Shown here: positions 18,988 through 27,389 of the stretch, in pieces
Numbering within the stretch: the first letter of the stretch is position 1
How the letters are laid out: each line of letters starts with the position of its first letter
Assembly (NCBI GenBank): GCA_965371245.1
Contig: CBDUXT010000005.1
Location: 47,029 to 111,028 of the forward strand
DNA length: 64,000 nucleotides
Direction of reading: 5' to 3'
DNA from: CBDUXT01 sp965371245
GTDB taxonomy: Bacteria > Planctomycetota > Phycisphaerae > UBA1845
The notes under the pieces: model-generated
What the model was told of the DNA's origin: nothing
What the model saw: only the letters and a program-made list of their open reading frames with translations
Database searches by the model: none
Translations under genes and position numbers: made by a program

Positions 18988-19796
18988 TGGTCACGGACGT
19001 TGGCGAAGCCGAGCCGGCCGGCCCCCAGCCCTCGCCTTTCTTTCACGCCGGCGCCGACGGCGGTCTCGGCGTACTTCTGTTGCACGGGCTGACCGCATCA
19101 CCCACAGAAGTTCGACCGATCGCCGACTACCTGATCGAACGGGACCGCGCGATGTCGGTTTCGTGCCCGCTTCTGCCCGGGCACGGAACCACGCCGGATG
19201 ACCTGCGGCGCACGACGGGTCGTGCGTGGACACACGCGGTCGTTGCGGGGGTGGGCCGACTGGCGGAGACCTGCGGGTCGATCAGTGTCATCGGCGTGTC
19301 TCTCGGGGCGCTGCTGGCCGCCGAGGCGACCCTGTCCGACAGCCGGATCGGTTCGGTGGGCTTGTTGTCGCCCATGCTGGGACTTGGCCGGGGCGCGCTT
19401 CCGCTGCTGCGGGTCGGACGATGGCTGAGGCCGTATCTGCGTAAGAAGGAGGCTTCCCTGGCGAACCATCGGGCCAAGGGGCTGTGGAGCTATGACCGGT
19501 ACCCGCTGGCGTCGCTCATTCAGCTCGAGTTGCTGTGGCGCCGGGTGCGGGCGCGCCTCGGCGAGCTTCGCGTGCCGGTTCTGCTGGCGGCCGGTCGCCG
19601 CGACTCCTACCTCCGCTGGGACGCGGTCGAAGCATTACGCGACAAGATCGGCGTGGATCGCGTCGAGTTGATCGAGTGTGCCGACTCCGGTCACATCCTA
19701 CCACACGAACCCGACGCCCCCATGTTGCTCAAGGCCATTCACGCCTTCCTCGTCAAGCACCACGCATCGATACCTCCTGCCGAGCCGCGCCCGTAA
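18987..19796 (+). CDS. alpha/beta hydrolase, carboxylesterase/monoacylglycerol lipase type
   Basis: 269 aa from GTG 18987 (VVTDVGEAEP), which overlaps the upstream TAG by 1 nt. Features: oxyanion-hole region LLHGLTASPTEV, PGHGTTPDD, nucleophile elbow GVSLGALLA, acid Asp in AAGRRDSYL, and catalytic His in DSGHILPHEP. This is the Est30/YvaK-like carboxylesterase class that hydrolyses short acyl esters and monoglycerides. Last gene of the operon; it could trim ester-linked acyl chains. Its final residues and stop codon lie inside the inverted-repeat element at 19780-19859, so the natural C-terminus may have been replaced. Confidence 0.85.
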   Translation: MVTDVGEAEPAGPQPSPFFHAGADGGLGVLLLHGLTASPTEVRPIADYLIERDRAMSVSCPLLPGHGTTPDDLRRTTGRAWTHAVVAGVGRLAETCGSISVIGVSLGALLAAEATLSDSRIGSVGLLSPMLGLGRGALPLLRVGRWLRPYLRKKEASLANHRAKGLWSYDRYPLASLIQLELLWRRVRARLGELRVPVLLAAGRRDSYLRWDAVEALRDKIGVDRVELIECADSGHILPHEPDAPMLLKAIHAFLVKHHASIPPAEPRP

Positions 19797-19859
19797 GGAA
19801 GCGGTCCGCCGGAGTATCGAGCACGCTTGTCCTTCCGCTCCCTCACGGTCGCGGCTCGG
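19780..19859. repeat. foldback element, family E
   Basis: 80 nt with inverted ends. The left arm begins CCGAGCCGCGCCCGTAAGG and the right arm ends CCCTCACGGTCGCGGCTCGG; about 20 of 25 positions pair. It covers the stop codon of the hydrolase gene. A related hairpin with the same CCCTCAC-TCGCGGCTCGG core is at 50202-50252. Confidence 0.6.
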
Positions 19860-19895
19860 TTAAGAGCAACCCGTCGAACGGCGCGCGTCCCAGCG

Positions 19896-21296
19896 CTACA
19901 GCCCCGTGAACAGTTCCAAGAGCAACATCGCGGGGAACACGACGGCGAGGATCGGAAGGATGAGGTACTGGAACAACCCCACATAGATAGCGCCGATGAA
20001 GATCAAGAAGCCGTACGGTCGAATAGCGCTGTAGAACCGACCGAGGCGCCTTGGGAAGAGGTGTTCCAGAACCCACGACCCGTCGAGCGGCGGAATGGGG
20101 ATCAGGTTGAACATCGCCAGCGCCGTGTTGATCAGGAAACTCAGCTTCAACACCGTGGTAAAGGCGCCGAACGCAGGTGCCAGGGCAAAGCCGGCCGCCT
20201 GCACCGGACGGAAAAGATCCCCGATGGCAGACAAATCGCCCGGCGAGAAGTTGGCCACCACGGCACCCGGTGCGATCAACCGTACGACGCAGCCCGCGGC
20301 CAGCAAGAGCATCAGCGAGACGGCCGCCAGCAGCATGTTCGAGCCGGGGCCGGCTAGTGAGATCAAGATGTGAGCGCGGCGACGGCGCGGGAGCGACTCC
20401 ACCCGCACCGGGACGGGGCGCGCATAGCCGAACACCGGGCCGTCGAAGATGACCAACATGAGCGGCAGCAGGATCGTGCCGAACGGGTCGATGTGTGCCA
20501 GCGGATTCAGCGTCACCCGACCCATCGACCGGGCGAGACCGTCACCGAGCCACCAGGCCGTGATCGCGTGGGCGGCCTCGTGGATCGTCAGTGACAGAAG
20601 GATGACAATCAGAGCACCGCCGATCAAGCCCCAATTCTTGCCCTCACCCTGCGGTTGCGGCTGCAGGCTCGGGGCTGTCACGCTCGGCGAAAGCGGCTGG
20701 CTTACCGTGACGATCGCCAGCGCCGAGACACCAAGTCCGGCCACGAGGAGCACGGTGGCCACGGTGCAAAGGGCGCGAGAGTGACGCCAGGCGGCCGCAC
20801 GGCGCACGGTGGCGCGGTGTTTCAGCAGGAGAATCAGGGTGGCCGCCGCGAAGACGAGCCCGAGCACGGGAATGAATGTCAAGGATGCCAAGAGCACCGC
20901 CCAGACAGCGAGCGGCGACACCTTCGGCCACAGCAGCGGTCCGGTCTGTTCCGCGGGTTGCTCGTTGGCGGGGGGCTCCTCGGCGGGGGCGGGCAGGCGC
21001 ACAGCATGGTCCACAAGAGGCCCGGCCTCATCGGCGCCCAACAGAAAGCGTGCCGAGCAGGCGAAGGTGTCGATGCGGACAACCGTGCCTTGGCCATGAG
21101 AGGCGATGTAAATGTCTTTGGCCCACGCCTGTTTCGGGATCTCGATCACATCGTCGCCGCTGCGAAGAACGATGTGCTCAGCGTGCAACTCAACGAGCCA
21201 GGGTCGTTGGTCCACATCGACCCACTCAAGCAAAACGGGCGCGCTTTGATCAGCGGAGTCGTTCGGCGGCGAATGGGGCGGCTGTGGTTCATTCAT
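19896..21296 (-). CDS. site-2 protease family (M50) membrane metalloprotease
   Basis: 466 aa. Residues about 1-115 are a soluble N-terminal region with no recognised domain, followed by several hydrophobic segments. The zinc site is LTIHEAAHAITAWWLGDG (HExxH) near residue 240, and the third-ligand motif is NLIPIPPLDGSWVLEHLFP near residue 415. Between them is GPVFGYARPVPV, typical of Rip/SpoIVFB-type proteases. These cleave membrane-anchored regulators or peptides within the bilayer. It is a single gene here; the substrate is not evident. The pairing with LptB and LepB downstream on the same strand suggests an envelope role only loosely. Confidence 0.88.
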   Translation of the reverse strand: MNEPQPPHSPPNDSADQSAPVLLEWVDVDQRPWLVELHAEHIVLRSGDDVIEIPKQAWAKDIYIASHGQGTVVRIDTFACSARFLLGADEAGPLVDHAVRLPAPAEEPPANEQPAEQTGPLLWPKVSPLAVWAVLLASLTFIPVLGLVFAAATLILLLKHRATVRRAAAWRHSRALCTVATVLLVAGLGVSALAIVTVSQPLSPSVTAPSLQPQPQGEGKNWGLIGGALIVILLSLTIHEAAHAITAWWLGDGLARSMGRVTLNPLAHIDPFGTILLPLMLVIFDGPVFGYARPVPVRVESLPRRRRAHILISLAGPGSNMLLAAVSLMLLLAAGCVVRLIAPGAVVANFSPGDLSAIGDLFRPVQAAGFALAPAFGAFTTVLKLSFLINTALAMFNLIPIPPLDGSWVLEHLFPRRLGRFYSAIRPYGFLIFIGAIYVGLFQYLILPILAVVFPAMLLLELFTGL

Positions 21297-21376
21297 GCTC
21301 GGGGCATCACTTCCTCAGAGTAGGCGAGCGCGGGAGCGGGCGCCGGCTGGCCGGCGATCCGATCGTCGGACCTTCG

Positions 21377-22141
21377 CTAAGCGGCTGGATCGAACTCGTC
21401 TCCGCGGAACGTGTTGCCCAGGTAGGTTTTTCGCACGAGCGGATCGCGGATGATGTCCTTCGGGCAGCCCTCGGCCAGCTTCTCGCCGTCGTGGATGATG
21501 TAACTTCGGTCCGTGACCCGCAGGGTCTCACGCACGTTATGATCGGTCAGCAAGACGGCGATGTCACGCTCTTCTTTGAGTCGCAGAATCTCACGCTGGA
21601 GATCCTCGACGGCCTTGGGGTCCACGCCGCTGAAAGGCTCGTCCAACATGATGAGTTTCGGCTCGGTGATCAGGGCACGGGCGATCTCGAGCTTTCGGCG
21701 TTCCCCGCCGGAAAGCGTGCGTGCGAGCTGCTTGCGCTGCTTGCAAAGATCAAACTGCTCGATCAGCCGGCCCGCTCGGTCCCGGCGTTCCTTTCTGGAG
21801 AGCCCGCGAATGGTCTCGAGGATCGCGATCAGATTGTCTTCGACCGAGAGCCGCTGGAAGATGCTCGGCTCCTGTGACAGGTAGCCCATGCCGAGCTGAG
21901 CCCGCTTGTACATGGCCATGCGGGTGACATCCTGTCCGTCGAACGTCACCGTACCCTCCTCCGCATCGATCATTCCGACGGTCATGCGGAACGTGGTCGT
22001 CTTGCCTGCGCCGTTACGGCCCAACAGACCTACGATTTCGCCGGGCAAGACATGGAACCCGAGGCCGTTGACGACCGCGCGTCCGTCGTACCGCTTGACC
22101 AGCTTGTCAACGCTCAGAATTGGTTGCGGGCTTCGCAGCAT
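21377..22141 (-). CDS. lptB: LPS export ABC transporter ATP-binding protein LptB
   Basis: 254 aa from ATG 22139-22141 (MLRSPQPILSVDKL); a TTG extension to 22216 is less likely. Walker A GRNGAGKTTTF, the LptB-typical Q-loop region YLSQEPSIFQRLSVEDNL, signature LSGGERRKLEIARAL, Walker B LIMLDEPFSGVDP, and H-loop TDHNVRETL. LptB powers extraction of lipopolysaccharide-like lipids from the inner membrane with LptF/LptG, which are not in this window. The strong match implies a Gram-negative-type outer membrane. Confidence 0.9.
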   Translation of the reverse strand: MLRSPQPILSVDKLVKRYDGRAVVNGLGFHVLPGEIVGLLGRNGAGKTTTFRMTVGMIDAEEGTVTFDGQDVTRMAMYKRAQLGMGYLSQEPSIFQRLSVEDNLIAILETIRGLSRKERRDRAGRLIEQFDLCKQRKQLARTLSGGERRKLEIARALITEPKLIMLDEPFSGVDPKAVEDLQREILRLKEERDIAVLLTDHNVRETLRVTDRSYIIHDGEKLAEGCPKDIIRDPLVRKTYLGNTFRGDEFDPAA

Positions 22142-22192
22142 CTTGGGTCCGGTGATCTCTTCGGTCAGGTTCGGTAAGAAACGAGCCAACTT

Positions 22193-22327
22193 ACCGGGGC
22201 ATCCTCGGCGTGCCAAGTCGGGACAGCGGCACGATCGGGGCTCCCGATCGGCCGATGTTGATAAGTTTGCCGGCCGGCTCTAACGCTTCGGCCGTGGCGA
22301 TCATCTGACACGCCTCGTCCGCCATTC
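22193..22327 (-). CDS. possible small protein (44 aa)
   Basis: A minus-strand frame from ATG 22325-22327 reads MADEACQMIATAEALEP and then an Ile/Pro-rich tail ending TPRMPR. The frame stays open upstream (KRYRLDDDLSR) to a stop near 22406 but lacks another ATG/GTG/TTG. Codon third positions look coding-like, but the length is short and there is no recognisable family. It could be a leader upstream of lptB or chance. Confidence 0.25.
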
Positions 22328-22550
22328 GGGACAGATCGTCGTCGAGACGGTAACGTTTTAATTTATAATAGGTTAGAGGATTTCTGGGCTTGTGTGTTTT
22401 TAGGTTTCAACGACTCCATCGTTTCCGTGAAGGTTAGGTGCGCTTACCTTCCCTTCCCCGCGTTCCGGTGGCCGCCATCGTTGATATGTTGTGGATAAGC
22501 GCCGAATCTGATCGAGGGGGCGGTCGATTTCGAGCGCACCACGGCGAGCG
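22328..22550. other. lptB-lepB intergenic region, AT-rich core
   Basis: Between lepB (ends 22551, minus) and the small frame above. A short AT-rich core at 22354-22372 contains TATAAT on the plus strand (22364-22369) and TATTATAAAT on the minus strand. It could include a minus-strand -10 for lptB, but I see no matching -35 at the right distance. Nothing else is supported here. Confidence 0.3.
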
Positions 22551-24251
22551 TCAACGAATCCAGCGCATCCGCCCCACGTCCGGGATGAGGGGCCAGTTCC
22601 AGGTGCCGATCTTGGGCAACCATCCGATCGGGTGCCCGCTTGGCCAGTAGACGAAAAACGCTTTGCCGATGAGTTGGTCGCGTGGCACCGTCCCGAGTTG
22701 GAAGTCCTCGCCCCGGCGGGTGAGATGTGGACCCACGACGTCCCACAAACGAGAATCCTTGCTGGCCGAGGTGTTGTCACCCAACATGAAGAACTCGTCG
22801 TCACGCAGGAGGATCGGGCTCTCGGCGCTGCCCCAACCCGAGTGCGGTGCCCAGCGCAACGTCGGCAACGCACGGAAGGCGGGGTTGTGGTAGTAATACT
22901 CGTCACGATCGATCACCAGATGCGAAAGCTCGAAAGGACCCCCGGCCCCATAGAACCTCGGGGCGGACGATGGATGGCGGAACCGGCGAAGCGCCTTGAC
23001 GTCCGGAACGTAGTAGGCCGGCGACTCGGGTTCATCGGACGACACCAGAACAATGTCGCCGTCCACGCGCATCGTAAGGCGGTAGTCGAGGTTTTCGAAG
23101 GAGATGGCCACGGCCCGCCCAGGCTTGAACGGCGTCAAGGTTCTCGATGCCATCGCAGACATGTCCTCGCTCGGAGGACCGCTCGATTCGTGCAGCGCGA
23201 CGCGCCCGTCCATGTGGATCGTGCCCCAGAACACGCGCTTGTTCTTCTCGAGCCGGACGTGAAGGACGCCGTGGCGATCCTGCGGAGTCAGCACGAACCG
23301 AGCACGTAAGTCGGATACGGGCTCCCCGCCTTGGCGGCGACCGATGTTGTAAGCGCAGGTCGCCCGGATGGATTTGCCTTTCAGCTCGATGTAGTCGTCA
23401 ACCGTTCCGCGATCCGAGAACTCGACCTTGCGGTTCGATGCATCCCAGCCCGAGTTGCCCGCCTGCCCCGGTGACCATCGCGGCTGGTTCGGTCCGGGGG
23501 TCAGCGGTGGATAGTCATGATCGTAGACGGTGAACCACAAGGCCTCTTGGGCGGCCTCGGTCTTTCGCGCGATGGTGACCTTTTGATCAAGCTCGGCGAG
23601 GACGGCCGGCGGGACAGGGCGCAGCGATCGCCCGTCGTCGCGCAATCCGACCCGCCGCTCGTATTTCTCGTGCCGAACACTTTCGAGTTCGGCGAGTGCT
23701 TCGACCGACAGCGCGTCGCTGGGAACCGTGTAGACATCGCCGTCGATGATCATCAACACTTCGCCGGGCAGTCCCACCTGACGCTTGATGAAGTTTGTCA
23801 CGCCGTCGGAGGGATCCTTGAACACGACCACGTCCCACCGCCGGGGCCCCAAACGGTCGCCGCCGATGTCGAAAGGCCACTTGAGCACAAGGATGCGATC
23901 GCCTCGCTCGCGGTTGCGCTCGGCATCGGTGATTCTCAGATTCGTGTTGGCGTGATGACAGTTGGGACAGACGGCGCGCGACCCGTTCCTCACCGATCCG
24001 GCGGACCGTGGATTGGCGGCAAGGTCGCGGACGCCGTAGGCGAACTCCACCCCGCAGTCCGCGCACATCACCGTGCCATGGGCACCATACAACGTGGGCG
24101 CCATCGAGCCCGTCGGAATCACGAAGGCCTCGACAATGAACGCGCGGAAAACGAACGCCAGAATCAGGGCGACGACGATCGACTCGAGCGTTTCCTTGAG
24201 TCCCTCGCGCTGAGGAACCACGACGGCCTGTGATGGGGTCGATATCGACAT
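22551..24251 (-). CDS. lepB: signal peptidase I, large planctomycete type
   Basis: 566 aa, about twice the usual length. One membrane helix (about 22-42) precedes the catalytic Ser49 in PTGSMAPTL, and the general-base Lys is K156 in NFIKRQVGLPGE. Between them is a zinc-ribbon-like insert with C63xxC66 and C95xxC98 (VMCADCGVEF; AVCPNCHH). A long extra beta-domain fills about 200-480 before the conserved C-terminal box FFMLGDNTSASKDSR. It removes signal peptides of exported proteins, of which this window encodes many. The zinc insert is a recurrent feature of planctomycete LepB, as far as I know. Confidence 0.92.
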   Translation of the reverse strand: MSISTPSQAVVVPQREGLKETLESIVVALILAFVFRAFIVEAFVIPTGSMAPTLYGAHGTVMCADCGVEFAYGVRDLAANPRSAGSVRNGSRAVCPNCHHANTNLRITDAERNRERGDRILVLKWPFDIGGDRLGPRRWDVVVFKDPSDGVTNFIKRQVGLPGEVLMIIDGDVYTVPSDALSVEALAELESVRHEKYERRVGLRDDGRSLRPVPPAVLAELDQKVTIARKTEAAQEALWFTVYDHDYPPLTPGPNQPRWSPGQAGNSGWDASNRKVEFSDRGTVDDYIELKGKSIRATCAYNIGRRQGGEPVSDLRARFVLTPQDRHGVLHVRLEKNKRVFWGTIHMDGRVALHESSGPPSEDMSAMASRTLTPFKPGRAVAISFENLDYRLTMRVDGDIVLVSSDEPESPAYYVPDVKALRRFRHPSSAPRFYGAGGPFELSHLVIDRDEYYYHNPAFRALPTLRWAPHSGWGSAESPILLRDDEFFMLGDNTSASKDSRLWDVVGPHLTRRGEDFQLGTVPRDQLIGKAFFVYWPSGHPIGWLPKIGTWNWPLIPDVGRMRWIR

Positions 24252-24400
24252 TCGGTCAATCTTTCAGATGACGGATTCCGCGAAGCGGCCGGCTTCCCGG
24301 CGGGGCGCCGACGCAACCGCCACGCCCGAGTCCTTGCTGGCATCGAGGGATTGTTGCGGGAAGTGTCCCAACAGGCAACGACCCGTTGCAACTAGACACG

Positions 24401-24423
24401 AAAAAAAACGACCCGCGCGGGTT
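24401..24423 (-). terminator. rho-independent terminator
   Basis: Read on the minus strand: a GC stem ACCCGC/GCGGGT (24411-24422) followed by eight T (24401-24408). It lies 46 nt beyond the stop of the GyrI-like gene (24469), so it fits as that gene's terminator and insulates lepB downstream. The loop is minimal, which weakens it. Confidence 0.55.
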
Positions 24424-24468
24424 ATCGCCCTGATTCACGGCAACTCGGGGACGGATGCCACCCCGTTC

Positions 24469-25089
24469 TCATCGCGGCCTCACCGGAAGCCGGATGATCG
24501 TCCGCAGCCGCTCTGGGGCTGTGCGCCCGGGGACCGAGAGGTAGATCTCGTGATGCAAGCCGTCGATACGCATGCCGAGATCCTTGACGTGGGAAACCAT
24601 GGCAGCGATCGTCTCGGTCTCGGTCGCGTAGGGTCCGACGTGCAGGGCCTGAACACACTCGCCCTCGGCGAATCGGTACAGCTCGACCGCCTCCGCTCCC
24701 GCATCCCTCCCTTTCTTCTTCAGAGCCTTGATGCCTTCGCGGAGGTCTTTCTTGGTGATGAAGTCCGGCGTACGGATGAGGAGCCGCCAGTTCCACGTGT
24801 CGCGCGGCTCATCGAAGAAATCGGCCGTGTCCGTCGATCCCCACCACAGCGCTTCGAGTGGCGCGATCTTGTAATCCCGCCCCGCAGCCTTGCTGCCCAT
24901 CTTCACGGTGTACGCCATCCCGTAGAGCGTGCCGACCAGTCGCTGGAAGGTCTCTCCGCCGGGTTCTCCGCGCCCTGTGATCGTCAGATACGACGCCGAC
25001 TTGGCGGTGACGATGGCGGGGGTCGTCTTGGCGGCATATTCCTCCGCGTGCTCTTTGTACAGGTCGATCTTCAAAGGGGCTGCCGACAT
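24469..25089 (-). CDS. GyrI-like small-molecule-binding domain protein
   Basis: 206 aa from ATG 25087-25089 (MSAAPLKIDLYKE), chosen because AGGAGA lies just upstream; the frame extends to 25158 without support. Two half-domains of the GyrI-like/SOUL fold: SASYLTITGRGEPGGETFQR then LHVGPYATETETIAAM, with the Trp-rich ALWWGST in between. GyrI-like stand-alone proteins bind small molecules or macrocycles, and some hydrolyse them. It sits 73 nt downstream of an AraC regulator carrying the same fold, which suggests a shared ligand. Confidence 0.82.
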   Translation of the reverse strand: MSAAPLKIDLYKEHAEEYAAKTTPAIVTAKSASYLTITGRGEPGGETFQRLVGTLYGMAYTVKMGSKAAGRDYKIAPLEALWWGSTDTADFFDEPRDTWNWRLLIRTPDFITKKDLREGIKALKKKGRDAGAEAVELYRFAEGECVQALHVGPYATETETIAAMVSHVKDLGMRIDGLHHEIYLSVPGRTAPERLRTIIRLPVRPR

Positions 25090-25162
25090 GGGTCTCTCCT
25101 GAGCTACCGCGGGTCCAACGACGAAACTGGTTAATACAACTACGGTAGATGCAAGCATTACG

Positions 25163-26062
25163 TCAATCCTCCAGCGGCATATGAATGTCGGTGATAAGCT
25201 CTTCCGGGGCCGTGGTCATCGGGGAATTCCGGTAGAACTCCAGCGCCGCAGCGGACCGAAGTTCCCGTCCGCTTTGCGGCAGCCACCCACCGCAGAGGCG
25301 CAGGTACGTTTGGGCGAGCTCTTCGTACGGACCCACGTGCCGCGTGACCGCGTACGCGCCACCGCCGACCGTCTGAATACCGACGTCGCCCTCGCCCTCA
25401 ACGTCCTCTCCGACGACCAGGCATGCGTCGCAACGGATCCGGTCCGCGGGCGTCACATCGGGGTCGTCGTGGGCGACACCGAACAGCACGGTTTGTGAGC
25501 CGAGGAGCCCTTTGGACCCGGCCCATGCCATGAGCCTTTCCCAGGTGGGGCCGACCCCGTCATAGGGACCCACGTGGCGAATAAAAGCCACGCGCATCGG
25601 TGACACCGTTTCAATGCGCACATCCATACAAGACACCTCCTGCTTCGCTGACTGAAAGCCGTCGAGCGGCGAGCCGGCCGAGTAATGAACGCCCGACGGA
25701 GCCTGCTGGAACAAGATGGCCTGATGCAGCGCGCGGAACTTCGTCGGCGATTCATCGAACATGGCCCCGAACGCGCGGGTGAAGGCTTCATGCGCCTCGA
25801 AACCGGCTTCGAACGCGATCCGCGTGACGGGCCCATCGGTGAACTTGAGACGATGGGCGGCTCGTTCGAGCCGAAGGCGGCGGATGTGCCCATGGACCGA
25901 CTCGCCGACCATGCCGCGAAAGATGCGATGGAAGTGGTACGCAGAAAAATGGGCGACGCCCGCCAGGGTCTCGAGGGGCAGTGTCTCATCCAGGTGGCTC
26001 TGTATGTGGACCAACACGGATAGGATTCGCTCTTCGTAGGTACGAACTGTCTCGGGTTTCAT
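25163..26062 (-). CDS. AraC-family regulator with C-terminal GyrI-like effector domain
   Basis: 299 aa from ATG 26060-26062, preceded by a good AGGAG. Two helix-turn-helix motifs fill residues about 8-105 (LETLAGVAHFSAYHFHRIF; VTRIAFEAGFEAHEAFTRAF), and a GyrI-like ligand domain about 140-298 (MRVAFIRHVGPYDGVGPTW; AYAVTRHVGPYEELAQTY). The layout matches Rob/BmrR/SAV-type regulators that sense drugs or macrocycles. It probably controls the GyrI-like gene immediately downstream and perhaps itself. Confidence 0.9.
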   Translation of the reverse strand: MKPETVRTYEERILSVLVHIQSHLDETLPLETLAGVAHFSAYHFHRIFRGMVGESVHGHIRRLRLERAAHRLKFTDGPVTRIAFEAGFEAHEAFTRAFGAMFDESPTKFRALHQAILFQQAPSGVHYSAGSPLDGFQSAKQEVSCMDVRIETVSPMRVAFIRHVGPYDGVGPTWERLMAWAGSKGLLGSQTVLFGVAHDDPDVTPADRIRCDACLVVGEDVEGEGDVGIQTVGGGAYAVTRHVGPYEELAQTYLRLCGGWLPQSGRELRSAAALEFYRNSPMTTAPEELITDIHMPLED

Positions 26063-26291
26063 GGCCAGCTCCTGATGTTCAGTCCATAGCCTACACCGCT
26101 GATTCGGGCGATGCTTGATCGTTCTTGCGGATTCGTGCCCACGCCCGGCGAGGAAGCCGGCGGTCATCGGAACATGCGGTTAAACGTGAGGGCACCGGTT
26201 GAAACCCGACGCGGTTGGGGTTACCACACGTCCTCAAAGCACTGTGCCGGCAGGCCGGCGCGACCGGTTGAACTCTTGCGAAGGAAGCACC
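26063..26291. promoter_or_regulatory. divergent region araC-like / mqnD
   Basis: 229 nt between two genes transcribed away from each other. Both Shine-Dalgarno sites are visible at its ends (AGGAG for the regulator, AAGGAAG for mqnD). No clear consensus promoter is visible by eye. Confidence 0.4.
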
Positions 26292-27134
26292 ATGGAGAAG
26301 ACCCGGCTAACCTTGGGGCACAGCCCCGACCCGGACGACGCGTTCATGTTCTACGCGCTCGCCAAGGACAAGATCGACACCAAGGGCTGGGGCTTCCAGC
26401 ACGTCCTCCAAGACATCCAGACGCTCAACGAACGGGCGATGCGGGCGGAGCTGGACATCACGGCTATCAGCATCCACGCCTATCCCTACGTGGCCGGCGA
26501 CTATGCACTGACCACTTGCGGCTCCAGCATGGGCGACGGGTATGGGCCAATGGTGGTCACGCGCGAGCCGATGTCGATCGAGGATCTGCAAGGAAAGACC
26601 ATCGCCGTGCCGGGCGAGAAGACGACGGCGTTTCTCGCGCTCAATCTGCTCTTGGGGCCGGGCACCTTCCAGCATCGCGTGGTGATGTTCGACGAAATCA
26701 TCAAGTGTGTCGCCGAGAGTAAGGTGGACGCGGGGCTCATCATCCACGAAGGTCAACTCACCTATCACCGCCAGGATCTACAACTCGTCGTCGATCTGGG
26801 CGCGTGGTGGAAAGAGACCACGGACCTGCCGCTCCCTCTGGGGGGCAACTGCATCCGCCGCGGGCTCGGGGCACCGGCCATGACGGAAGTGTCGGCCATT
26901 CTCAAACAGAGCATCGAGTACGGCCTGGCCCACCGGAAAGAGGCGGTGGACTACGCCCTTTCCTACGCGCGCGACATGGGCAGCGAGTTGGCCGACGCGT
27001 TTATCGGCATGTACGTCAACCCGTGGACCCTCGACTACGGTGACGTCGGTCGCCGCGCGGTGTCCGAGCTGCTTCGACGTGGACACGAAGCGGGGTTGAT
27101 GCCGAAGGTCGAGGCGATCGACTTCGTCGGCTAG
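26292..27134 (+). CDS. mqnD: 1,4-dihydroxy-6-naphthoate synthase (futalosine pathway)
   Basis: 280 aa from ATG 26292, preceded by AAGGAAG. The N-terminal LGHSPDPDDAFMFYALAKDK is diagnostic of MqnD, followed by MGDGYGPMVVTREPMS and VDAGLIIHEGQLTYH of the periplasmic-binding-protein-like fold. MqnD converts cyclic dehypoxanthine futalosine to 1,4-dihydroxy-6-naphthoate in menaquinone synthesis. It implies menaquinone-based respiration by the futalosine route. No other mqn genes are in the window, so the pathway genes are scattered. Confidence 0.9.
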   Translation: MEKTRLTLGHSPDPDDAFMFYALAKDKIDTKGWGFQHVLQDIQTLNERAMRAELDITAISIHAYPYVAGDYALTTCGSSMGDGYGPMVVTREPMSIEDLQGKTIAVPGEKTTAFLALNLLLGPGTFQHRVVMFDEIIKCVAESKVDAGLIIHEGQLTYHRQDLQLVVDLGAWWKETTDLPLPLGGNCIRRGLGAPAMTEVSAILKQSIEYGLAHRKEAVDYALSYARDMGSELADAFIGMYVNPWTLDYGDVGRRAVSELLRRGHEAGLMPKVEAIDFVG

Positions 27135-27271
27135 CGTGCTTGGCGCTCGGGGAGTGGCCCGCTCGGGTTCTGCCGGGGTCGAACGAACTGGGGTGAATCC
27201 ACCAATTCCGGGTCTTGCGCGCCCGTTTCGCCGAAGTTATCGCATTCACCCTTCCAAATCACGGTTTTTCC

Positions 27272-27299
27272 TTGACTGGCGCCGGCTGCGTGGTATAAT
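27272..27299 (+). promoter_or_regulatory. sigma-70-type promoter
   Basis: TTGACT (27272-27277), a 16-nt spacer, and a perfect TATAAT (27294-27299). It would start transcription near 27306, giving an 85-nt leader to the Cys-rich protein gene at 27390. It is the best promoter match I found in the window. Confidence 0.7.
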
Positions 27300-27389
27300 A
27301 CCGGACGGGAAGAGAGCTGTACCTGTTTTGCGGATCGTACACGTGCGTCGGGCGCGGTGTTCTGCGGTCAGGGTACAGGGAGAGAGTCG

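Noticed and set aside
22364..22369. perfect TATAAT on the plus strand
   Set aside because: No -35 at 16-18 nt and no plus-strand gene downstream; kept only as part of an AT-rich intergenic note.
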